Notes under the pieces: generated by a model | The model's database searches: none | What the model was told of the DNA's origin: nothing | Seen by the model: only the letters and a program-made list of their open reading frames with translations | Made by a program: the position numbers and the translations under genes | Shown: piece by piece, positions 8,266 to 16,414 of the stretch | How positions within the stretch are numbered: position 1 is the first letter of the stretch | How the letters are laid out: every line of letters begins with the position of its first letter | Origin: Larix sibirica | Lineage: Eukaryota; Streptophyta; Pinopsida; Pinales; Pinaceae | Assembly (NCBI GenBank): GCA_004151065.3 | Contig: NWUY0300030129.1 | Coordinates: 48,498 to 65,819, forward strand | Length of the DNA: 17,322 nt | Direction of reading: 5' to 3'

Positions 8266-8606
8266 AAGCAATGGTTTTCATTGCATCAAGCTCCTCCATC
8301 AAATGGGGAAACTTCTATTAAATCTAACTCATGGTGAACCACTTGCCCTCATGAAGAAGTTTCCCTACCTCAACAACTTGATAGAGTTAAGTGTTTTGTT
8401 GGTGGGTTCCCTTCACCTTTGTGTCCATAATCCAGTTCATTGTAGCCTACTCAATGTAGTGAGTATTTAGTTCTATAGGGGCCAAATATTCTAGGTAAGG
8501 TGTCAAATATTTTTGTAGGGCATTTGGAAATATATTGCAATGCTTTTGGTGTATGGTCGCTTAAGAAATTTGAGGAAGTATTGAGATTCATTCAAATTAT
8601 CCCCTT
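8266..8606 (-). pseudogene. E2 C-terminal end of pol, possible chromodomain
   Basis: One minus-strand frame reads KYLTPYLEYLAPIELNTHYI, then MNWIMDTKVKGTHQQNT, LYQVVEVGKLLHEGKWFTM and PHLMEELDAMKTIAS, ending in TAA just before the polypurine tract, with four or five internal stops. The spacing (I-x-D-x-x-V...Y-x-V...G-x-x-x-x-x-x-x-W) is like the chromodomain that ends chromovirus integrases, which tether integration to marked chromatin. That reading is tentative. The integrase core that should precede it is missing because E3 begins at 8607. Confidence 0.5.
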
Positions 8607-9013
8607 TGATGAGATAAACTTGATATAGGTTTCCATTCAAATCTATGCCTATGTCTTAAATGGTATTGATTTTGGCAATTTTTGGGGCATGAACTTACGA
8701 TGCAGTGTTTTGGGGCTATAAACCATGAAAATAGTTATTTAGATGGATTATAAAGTGTAGATCTTGTAAATAACTTTCCATCGAGGTATACATTAAATAA
8801 TCATAGTTCATATTTGAAAGTTGTGATTCCAAGAAGTTGACATTCTAAATAATCTTTCTAGGCCCACATTTGTTTTTGGGTTTATCTTTCAAGATCTATT
8901 CACTCTAGGGTTTCCATTTCACATTGTAACAAATAAGTGTTTCCCTTTCTCTTGTTAAGGGCATTTTATGAATGAGAGTAGTCTTTGCATGTATTCTCAG
9001 AGATAAGCTACCA
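8607..9013 (+). repeat. E3 5' LTR
   Basis: Starts TGATGAGATAAACTTGATAT, aligning without gaps to the first bases of the E2 LTR, and ends GAGATAAGCTACCA. Further matches: tgaacttacgatgcagtgttt, agttcatat followed by aagaagttga, and ctaggcccacatttg before a ctagggttt word. Stop-filled, no gene. Confidence 0.8.
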
Positions 9014-9300
9014 CCATTATAGGAATTATGTATTACTATGTACATAGTCTTACTTTTTACCACTAGTTCATTGATATAAATTGGCTTTCAATGTATATTG
9101 TGTTTCACTCTATTCCATTTTTTTAATAGTCCATTCTTTCATTTTATTCTTGATCCATCCTTAATTAGTAGTATTAGAGAAATATGCTCGTTGTATTTTT
9201 TTGTGCATGTATTGCATGAGGTCACCTTATAGGAACTTAGTTGGGCCTCTAGTTAACCATGCATTCAAATAACCCCCTTTTCCTACCCAAGTGTACTCAC
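9014..9300 (+). other. E3 leader with degenerate primer-site region
   Basis: Aligns to the E2 leader: attataggaattatgtattact here against ctattctagcaaatttgtat there, and cctacccaagtgtactcac against ccttcccaagtagcctccc just before the gag start. No standard tRNA-Met primer site is legible in either. Confidence 0.65.
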
Positions 9301-9795
9301 ATATTAGACTAAAATAAATATGATGGAGAAGGATATCCTATCCAATTATTACTATGGAAATCCCTCAAGTGACAAAGGAAGAAAACAAAGGATCATTTTA
9401 CTTGAATCCTTTGATAACTCCTAACAATGGTGGAGGCATCTTCGTTTAGTGGGGATTTAATAGGAATGATGACCTTCAAGGTACAAGTTAAGTTTGATAT
9501 CCTTCCATTTGAAGGAAATGTAGACACAAAAGACTTGAAGAGATGAGTAAATCAATTAAAGTGTTATTTCTTTGTTCATAATTTTTCCAATAGTGAGAAT
9601 ATTACCTTATCGCTCCTAAAATCCCTTTCTGATGTGGAACACTAGAGGGATTCCCATTGTGAGAAAAAAACTAGAGATGTTTATGGGGTGTATGAGATAT
9701 ATGACACTTGGGAGTTTTTTTTATGCCCTTAAGGAGGAGTATTATCATATTGGAAACTATGATGACCAACATAGCAGATTGTAGATAGACAACAT
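9301..9795 (+). pseudogene. E3 gag, N-terminal half, decayed
   Basis: The frame aligned with E2 gag starts at 9301, where ATG has become ATA. It reads KYDGEGYPIQLLL, stops at codons 24 (TGA, 9370) and 35 (TGA, 9403), then FKVQVKFDILPFEGNVDTKD, a stop TGA at 9544 where gag has Trp, VNQLKCYFFVHNFSNSENIT, LSLLKSLSDVEH, and TAG at 9643 (Trp in E2's VKDWW). After one or two frame changes EEYYHIGNYDDQHSRL is legible near 9740-9780. This is the retrotransposon capsid domain. It ends at the head-on junction with E2 RT. Confidence 0.82.
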
Positions 9796-9802
9796 AGTAG
9801 AT

Positions 9803-10270
9803 GAACAACCACTCAAAGACACCTTATTTAGACTTAAAGGTTGTCTTCCACATAGAATTTGTATTGATTAGAACTTGGGGATAGCGTAATTTTATAATAA
9901 TCTTACAAAAAACTTGGATTGGGGGATCGAGAACTAGATCATCAATATGGGTGATTGGATACTTGGTCTTGAATGTGTTTTTTCTTGGGTCTTTGTAATA
10001 AATACAAAGTCACCACGACTTCTCCTTCTTCTAAATATAAACAATCGAGCTCCTATAAAGTGAGGATCTTGGTTGAATGTGGCCCTTTGTGTTAGCTATT
10101 GAATATGGCACTTGATTTCCTTAATCTCTATAAGAGAGAATCTATATATTAGATCATTGGGTATAGAAGCACTTGGTATGAAATCAATTGTATACTTTAC
10201 TTAACATTGGAAAGGAACCCTTACATGTGATCAAATATATCTTTGTATTCTTCCACCATCTTGTCCACAT
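9803..10270 (-). pseudogene. E2 reverse transcriptase N-terminal part, decayed
   Basis: Minus strand, beginning VDKMVEEYKDIFDHM (about 10263-10220), then after frame changes KGHIQPRSSLYRSSIVYI, KYPITHIDDLVLD and MWKTTFKSK, stop, GVFEWL at about 9808. These match the fingers/palm start of gypsy RT up to the segment before the PFGL motif. Motif A with the first catalytic Asp is unreadable, and the YxDD box is missing because the domain is cut at about 9803. Stops are frequent. Confidence 0.78.
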
Positions 10271-10960
10271 GTTATTGTTGTGCAGAGAGACCCCTTAGAG
10301 AGGTCTTGGTCATAACAATGATATTTTTTTCATCTTCTAACCAAACCATCAAGAGGATAAATTTATTAGACTTATATGTTACCTTCCAACCATGCCTAGT
10401 TGTGGATAAAGAGACTATGGTAGTCAGTGATACCTCTAGTACCCTATAGAGCTGACCTCCCACTACCCTATAGATCTTACCTCCCAAAGTAACAATAACA
10501 CTATGAGGACTAGACTCATAAATAGTGTGACACTTCCACACATATGGTTTTCCTAAACTGGCATCACTAAATTCGAATAGGGAACATCACAGTGTACCTC
10601 TTCTTTCAAGGTATTGATGTCATAGTGCATGTAACATTATTCATCGACACACATGTTTCATCCATGGATCATCCAATTGATGGTATATGGTTGGGGGTGT
10701 TTTTTCGTTAACAACATCAAATTCTTGAAAACCTATATTGATATTAAGCTCTTCTAGTTAACTATGAAACGTAGTCAAGTCCCCTTCATCCACATCTATG
10801 AGTGGAAGAGGCACTCGCCTTCCTTAATATATTCAAATTCCTTAGCTTTGGCCTTTGCAATAGAGGTGATAACACTAGGTTTTTTGTTAATGATCCATTT
10901 GTATATATCCAACTCAAAATAAAAATCTAAGGTAGAATCAAATTCTAAGGCTTTCATCTT
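10271..10960 (-). pseudogene. E2 protease and protease-RT linker, decayed
   Basis: Minus strand. ECLFHS, stop, MWMKGT, stop, LRFIVN, stop, KSLIS (about 10815-10750) aligns to the retropepsin active-site region; the expected Val-Asp-Ser reads Val-Asn-stop, so the catalytic Asp is lost. HPQPYTINWMIHG and TLKEEVHCDVPYSNLVMP follow. The open frame 10541-10272 (CHTIYESSPHSVIVTLGGKI, NKFILLMVWLEDEKNI) is the linker before RT and is the longest uninterrupted piece. The upstream part (about 10960-10830) is a low-complexity acidic spacer. Confidence 0.78.
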
Positions 10961-11878
10961 GTACAACAACTATTGTTTGAAACAACATTCATCAATGTTG
11001 TGCCAAGGACTTTTCTAGATCTCACACCACTTACGAGTGTCACTTTTTGATTTCTTGTTACTCTTTTTTGCATGCAACTTGGACCGATTGTCCTAAGGTT
11101 GGCTATCCTTTGTTTTTCTAGTTAGGACCATATTTATCATTTTTTTGTTGTCACTAATTTGCAAATCTAAACTCTTTCTTACTCTCATGCCAAAACTTTT
11201 GGTCAATCTTGACAACATATTGAAAGTTGATCCTACGAAGAGATGACCAAACAATTTAATTTTTATTTGGATGTACCTATGTAGACCATTGCGATATTAT
11301 AGAACCAAATGTCACTTGGAATCTCATATATCTGCATTTGAATGCAAGGTATGGGAGGTATTGGTGTACTCTCACACTAGTTGATATTTCCCCTGGATCA
11401 AATTTGTCCATTTTATGTAATGGTCTTTATAGTTTTTAGTAGGGTAAAATTTCTCCCTATGGCATCAACAAAATCCACCCATGTGAGTTATGTCTCAAAT
11501 GCTTCAAATTCATCTTGCACATAGTAAGTATTCCACCAATCTTTGACATGAGGAATGGATTGAAGGAGTGTGAAGGTGATCTTCTCACTGTCAGGTTCTT
11601 TTTGGAATAGAGTAATAACCTTCTAGTATACTTAACCATTTCTCTAATGCATTTGCATCTATCTTTCCTTCAAAAGTAATATCAAATTTAACTTGTACCT
11701 TGAAGGGAATTATATCTCTAAAGTAATTGCTTGTGGAAGGTGCATCCATTTCCATTAGGAGTTGTCCAAGGATCTAGGTGAGGTTATCCTTTGTCTCATT
11801 ACTTTGTCATGCAAAGGATTCCTTGAGTAACATCTTGATAGGATCTCCTACTCCATCATATTTCTTTTCATCGGCCAT
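10961..11878 (-). pseudogene. E2 gag with CHHC-type zinc knuckle, decayed
   Basis: Starts at ATG 11878 (minus): MADEKKYDGVGDPIKMLLKE, TGA at codon 24, DNLT, TAG at codon 35, ILGQLLMEMDAPSTSNYF, then FKVQVKFDI, FEGKIDANALEKWLSILEGY and, after a frame change, VKDWWNTYYVQDEFEAF (about 11547-11495). TLHSNADI and HRYIQIKIKLFGHLF lie further on. The knuckle at 11026-10985 reads KWCEI, stop, KSPWHNIDEC: Cys, then a stop where the second ligand (His in relatives) should be, then His and Cys, so this family's knuckle is C-x2-H-x4-H-x4-C and not the usual CCHC. Many stops and shifts. Confidence 0.85.
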
Positions 11879-12166
11879 GGGAGGCTACTTGGGAAGGTGA
11901 GGGAAGGCTTCACCAAGCTCAACTAATTTGAGGCCCAAATCCCTATACCATAAATTCATTGGGGAGATGCCTCAACAAATAGTAGATCATTTTGTTATGA
12001 CTGATCTATATCGTATTGAGAATGAAATGAATATAACAATAAGTGGGAAAAAAATGGAGATATGTTGTAGAGAGCTTGATAATATAGTGAAACCAAAAAT
12101 TGATTAGTGAATGAAATAGTGATTTAACATGATAATATGAAAAGTAATACAAATTTGCTAGAATAG
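11879..12166 (-). other. E2 leader
   Basis: 288 bases between the 5' LTR and the gag ATG, homologous to the E3 leader. The primer-binding site should start at 12166 going down (CTATTCTAGCAAATTTGTAT on the minus strand), but I cannot match it to a tRNA. Confidence 0.6.
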
Positions 12167-12584
12167 TGGTCATTTATCTCTAAAAATAAATGTGTCGGCT
12201 ATGCTCATTTGCAAAAATCCCATTACAAGACGTTGAAATTGCCTTTTAACATAAAGTCCAAAACCTTAAGAGGAAAAAACCCTAAGAATAAAAATGCTAA
12301 CCATATGAGACGATGTAGAAAAAGGAATGTGGACCCCAATGAGCCTAGTTAATACATTTACTTCCTGTGGCCACAAAATTCACACATGGCCTCCATCTAG
12401 GGCGTTTATTCATGTATGTAGATTTCTAAGTTGTGTCAATTGCAAAAAATGCATGGGAATTTCCTAAAAAATGCACTATAAGTTCAAGACATGCAAAAAT
12501 TGTGTAGAACAACCAAGGTGTAGGATTGTTTATGAGTCAATGACAGAGGTGGGTGGCCACTTGTATCCACTTAAATCAGAAGCA
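12167..12584 (-). repeat. E2 5' LTR
   Basis: 418 bases. On the minus strand it starts TGCTTCTGATTTAAGTGGAT and ends AGAGATAAATGACCA. Aligned to 7792-8253; the gag ATG is 288 bases inside it, so this is the 5' copy. As a plant gypsy LTR it would have held promoter and poly(A) signals. Confidence 0.9.
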
Positions 12585-13460
12585 CTTAGTCTACTTACAA
12601 ATGTGTGAAATGGATATTTGTATTCCTCTTGACTTTCTATTGTGATGCCCATTAATTTCATTTTAATCCTTCTAGCCTCACCAAATTCCCCAATTCTAAA
12701 CCATAAACATCAAAATGGTATCTTAAACTGAGTTTTCATCATAATTCTTCTTTGTGTGGTGAATTTAGGATTTTAGTATTGATATTATTGATCTATGTAT
12801 CATAAGTACTAACTTTTTAGGTGTCATCATCAAGGATACTCGCATAGCATAAATATTATGATCACGGGGACTAAGGAATGAAGGCCATGGGCAGGAATTC
12901 TATGCATTAATATGCTTAATTGCTCTAGGAGAGAATCGTGGCCTCCAATAACCACATATCGAAAATATAGGTAGTGGACTATCTTCTTTTAATATGCCAT
13001 TATGTTCACTGCAAATTTCCCTTATTGGGCACAATTTTAGGGAATATTTTATGTAACTAATTGTAAGCATCTAAGGTTGTTTTTTTCAGATAATTAAAGA
13101 CATTTGTGTTAGGAAGATGCTTTCTCAAAACAATATAAATTACTGATCTATTTTTGATGAATGAAATCGATAGATGAGTGATGATACCCTGGGAATATTA
13201 TTGTGTTGTGTTTTTAAGTTTAAATATTGAATATTTGTTCCATCCAGTTCACTATGTGAGTCAACCATCTCTTTGAGTGGGGTCACTATGAGAGGTAGGT
13301 TCTTTTGCATTTTGTCCATAGTTTTATATGTATTTCTCATTACATTTGCAATTCGATGTAGTTGCAAGTTACATGCTAATTTGATTAATCATACTATAGA
13401 GTAGGGTTAATAATAATTATATGCATTAAAACTCTAAGTATTGTTGTTGTTTGATTGACA
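12585..13460 (+). other. Possible partial 5' LTR of E4
   Basis: AT-rich, no gene. It lies between E2 and the putative primer site of E4 and ends in GACA, so it may hold E4's 5' LTR, perhaps interrupted by E2. No second copy is in the window to prove it. The minus-strand frame at 13140-13367 shows no recognisable domain. Confidence 0.3.
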
Positions 13461-13481
13461 TTTAGTATCGCATTTGTAGGA
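13461..13481 (+). other. Degenerate primer-binding site of E4 (tRNA-Asp-like)
   Basis: tttagtatcgcatttgtagg can be read as a C-to-T/G-to-A decayed form of the tRNA-Asp-type primer site common in Athila/Tat elements (TTTGGCGCCGTTG...GGGGA). It directly follows a CA. The match is loose. Confidence 0.35.
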
Positions 13482-13960
13482 TAAAATCATATTAGGATGC
13501 ATGAAACGAGATAAAAACCCTAGAGGTAGGACTCATGGTGCATTAAGAACCATCCACAACAATAACACACTGGCAAAAACACTAGTACAAGGAGTGAAAC
13601 AAGACTAAAGATCTAGTTCCTAGGCTATCACAGAAGCCATTATTAAGTCTAATTTGGTAAACCCATGGATTGGTTCATCATCCAAGGCACAACTAATTCC
13701 TCCTATCCTAGAATCTAGATAGGCAAAATATTTGGTTAGTGGGAAAGGAACTCTTTGTTATCAAGAGAATCCTATCTAAACAAGATCATTCTATACCCAT
13801 AAATGAATGAATAACCTTTAGATGATGAATGATTGGGAAAACAATCCTCTAAACAACTTGGTTGAAAATTAAGGAAGGGCCTCTAATGAGCCTAAACCTG
13901 TGACCTCTGAGTTTCCAATTCAAAAGATTGATAGAATTGTCCAAACAAAAAATACCCCCC
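13482..13960 (+). other. E4 leader and unreadable gag N-terminus
   Basis: Between the putative primer site and the first readable gag text. No continuous frame; stops in all three. By position it should hold the leader and the start of gag. Confidence 0.35.
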
Positions 13961-14840
13961 TGTTGTTTTCCAAAATTTCCATGGCCTATCTAGTGAGTAC
14001 TTAGACACCTTATTCTTTGAATTTATGTGGTCTTCCCAAGCTATGATTATTCTATCGATGTACAAAAGCTCAAATTATTCTATGCCACCCTCAAGGAAGT
14101 ATTTCTTCACTAGTTCATGGGGCTTGGAGGCAACTCTATCTGAACTTGGGACAAAATGAAGAAATCCTTCCTAACAAAATATCAATATTATTGTAAGGAG
14201 AGCGGCCTAAGAGAAGAGATCTTTAGAATGATGCAAAAATAGGATGGTATTTTAGAATACTGTGTGGAATGTTTCCAATACAATCTACAGATGTCAAAAC
14301 AACATAGGTTAGGTCTAGACACCCTCCAGATCATAGTCCTTAGAGGTATCAGGGATGCATGTATTGATGTATTGAATTTAATGGGATATGAGGATATTTC
14401 TCAATTATCATATGATAGCATCGGTGACTTATGCAAGAGATACTCATGGAGTACTACCAAACAAGGTAAAAATCTTAGAGAATTCACTTTGATATTTTCT
14501 AAATCCTTTAGGGCAGGAGTTACTAGAGTTGAGATTGGGAATCAGCTAGATAATTTTAAGACTAACATTCTAACATTCTTAGCTCACTTAGCTTCCAATT
14601 AGATACAATGAAGACAAAATAGAAATAAGTTGAATTTGAATTACCTTTGGCCATGTTCTACTGCAAGTGTTAGATGAAGCATTCATTACGGAATGCCCTC
14701 TTAAAATTATGGAAACTTACGCTATATATGAACTGGCTCATATAACTAGCCAATGCTCCTCAATACCAGAACTAAAAGTAGTATAACAAAATTATTATGA
14801 AGGGGAAAATTAAATTTGCCCCGTGGCTTAGAAGAAGCCA
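13961..14840 (+). pseudogene. E4 gag with two degenerate zinc knuckles
   Basis: NFHGLSSEYLDTLFFEFM (about 13974-14030), a frame change, then in frame 2 DVQKLKLFYATLKE, stop, FMGLGGNSI, stop, TWDKMKKSFLTKYQYYC, LREEIFRMMQK, stop, and the open frame to 14602 (QYNLQMSKQHRLGLDTLQII, LRGIRDACIDVLNLMGYEDI, LCKRYSWSTTKQGKNLREFT, TRVEIGNQLDNFKTNIL). This is the gag of plant Athila/Tat gypsy elements. Two zinc knuckles follow. The first (14659-14696) reads YCKC, stop, MKHSLR and, one frame over, ECPL. The second (14718-14756) reads YAIYELAHITSQC, with Tyr in place of both leading Cys. The start apparent at 14264 is an internal Val. Confidence 0.85.
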
Positions 14841-15406
14841 TGGCAACCATGACCACCAAGTGTAACACAAGATCCATCCTAGAATTATGCTTCTTTATTT
14901 TCTCAATACCCCCTCGGAATTGGTGTCCTCTTATGCCTTGGAAATTGTGTCCCGCTCGGGTCCAAAACTAAACTTGGAAGAAAATTGGGAGAGGGCCTCC
15001 TTATGGGAATATACAACAACAATCCTACCCATCATAGCCTCAATTTCAACAATACAAACTTCAACTACCTCCAATACAACCCCCTTAAAGACCTCCTCAA
15101 ATTCCTATCCCACACATACCTAACCCAAATAATAAAGCAGCCCAACCTGCTTACACTGCTAAGGTGCCCATTTTTCCCACAATTTTTCTATCCTACCTCA
15201 TTTCCCCTATTGACTTCAATGGAATCCATTTACAATTAAGGAAAGTGATTAGAGATAAGAGTTATCCCATCATTCGGGAACAAGAATATGAGGAAGAAAC
15301 CCAAGATTTGAATGATCAAACTATTAAATATGTCATGGTAGTATGACATGATGTACCTAAGAATTCTAGTCACTTTAAAGTATCCAACCCCCCATACCAA
15401 GAGAGA
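14841..15406 (+). pseudogene. E4 gag-protease linker, decayed
   Basis: Asn/Thr/Pro/Gln-rich low-complexity sequence readable in two overlapping frames (14887-15123 and 14985-15239), followed by REQEYEEETQDLNDQTIKYV (to 15343). Such spacers separate gag knuckles from protease in this group. No domain of its own. Confidence 0.6.
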
Positions 15407-16035
15407 TTGAGAATAGAAACGATTCCCCCACAACCTGAGTTTGAATTTTTAGAGGACTTAAAGAATGTATGTGTTAAAATTCTTTTGTTCCAAGCAATAA
15501 AATATTTCCCATTTTATGCATATGCTATTCGAGAACATTGTTTAAGGAAGCATAGGAGAAACAGGGAAGACCACCAAATTGTGCAAGTAATTGAAAAGAT
15601 GGTTGATTTAATGCTAGGGAACATTTTTGTGACCAAATATGTAGATCCAAGGAGCCTAGTCATCATTGTACACGTCAACTATCCTGTCATTCCTAACAAA
15701 TTGGTTGACCTGGGGGGCGCCATTAATGTCATGACCAAAGAGACCATGGAAAAACTCCAATTGCCAAGACTACGCCTAACTCCCACAATCTTTCAACTAG
15801 TCAATCGATCCACTGTTAATCCAAAAGGAATACTAGAAGATATAGTGATCTCAATAGACTCATGAGAGTACCTCACAAACATCATAGTTCTCCAACTTGG
15901 GTCTGATCTAGGTGGATATCCATTAATTCTTGGAAGCCCTTGGTTGGCCACAACATATGCTTATATTGGTTATAGGTCGGAAGACATGACAATATTCAAT
16001 AGAAACGCCACAAAAAACCAACTCTTTATTCTCCA
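15407..16035 (+). pseudogene. E4 aspartic protease, decayed
   Basis: Frame 2 from about 15407. After a linker (FPFYAYAIREHCLRKHRRNR), the protease reads KMVDLMLGNIFVTKYVDPRS, NKLVDLGGAINVMTKETMEK and PRLRLTPTIFQLVNRSTVNP; the active-site Asp-Leu-Gly is at 15707-15715. ILEDIVISIDS ends at TGA 15863, where relatives have a Trp. The frame then continues EYLTNIIVLQLGSDLGGYPL, ILGSPWLATTYAYIGYRSED to a stop at about 16037. This gives a nearly complete retropepsin with the catalytic Asp kept and a single nonsense codon, the best preserved protease in the window. Confidence 0.87.
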
Positions 16036-16414
16036 ATGAACCCTTTGGAAAACCAGGAGACTCCTTGGATTGAGGATATTGACGATAAAAACATGCAGCC
16101 TATATTGACTCTCGATCAGGCATTGGCCTTTAAAGAGGATACAAAGAATGATCCGATTTGCAACTTTATTGCATACCCCTACTCCTTTCAACATCTAATT
16201 TATCCATATTTCGAACATATCTTAGATAAACAACCCTGGGAAGCATGTTCATCATCAAATTCATCACGAAAACCTAATTTGATTACTTCTTCTTTAAAGG
16301 CCATTTCTTATATCCATAGTACAACAGTAGAAATTATCCCAGGTAAAACACTAAATATCAACCCCCAACCTGGAGTCATGTCAACGATAACAGTTAATCA
16401 AGTTATTATATAAG
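16036..16414 (+). pseudogene. E4 protease-RT connector
   Basis: Frame 1, open for 125 codons: MNPLENQETPWIEDIDDKNM, PILTLDQALAFKEDTKNDPI, TTVEIIPGKTLNINPQPGVM. The last piece is the usual lead-in to RT in Athila/Tat elements. The short frame is a piece of the polyprotein, not a separate gene; it abuts RT in frame 2. Confidence 0.75.

Larger units (their letters stand above)
8607..9795 (+). mobile_element. E3: 5' fragment of an E2-related element, opposite strand
   Basis: LTR, leader and N-terminal gag on the + strand, each homologous to the matching part of E2 read on the minus strand, with nearly equal lengths: LTR 407 against 418 bases, leader 287 against 288. The fragment stops at about 9780-9803, where E2's RT starts in the other direction. 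E3's remaining gag, pol and 3' LTR are absent. It is more diverged from both E2 LTRs than they are from each other, so it seems to be a separate copy or subfamily. Confidence 0.85.
7792..12584 (-). mobile_element. E2: Ty3/gypsy LTR element, deleted and carrying inverted E3
   Basis: Two directly repeated LTRs (7792-8253 and 12167-12584), TG...CA-ended when read on the minus strand, bound the element. Between them on the minus strand are leader, gag, a CHHC-type zinc knuckle, protease remnants, the start of RT (to about 9803), then, after a foreign insert, a C-terminal pol piece, a polypurine tract and the 3' LTR. The span is 4.8 kb. The RT-RNase H-integrase middle is missing; E3, a related element's 5' part on the + strand, sits there instead. 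No target-site duplication is visible. The RT and gag wording resembles chromovirus-type gypsy elements known to me from conifers. Confidence 0.9.

Noticed and set aside
9067-9090. ttgatataaattggc as a tRNA-Met primer site for E3
   Set aside because: It lies about 57 bases inside the LTR end (9013), too far for a primer site, and the match is poor.
10243-10449. + strand frame of 68 codons
   Set aside because: Antisense to the recognised E2 protease-RT linker on the minus strand.
13140-13367. Minus-strand frame of 75 codons
   Set aside because: No recognisable domain, AT-rich surroundings, probably chance or LTR sequence.
15236-15433. Minus-strand frame of 65 codons (also 15970-16194)
   Set aside because: Antisense to E4 gag-pol, hydrophobic run without family match.
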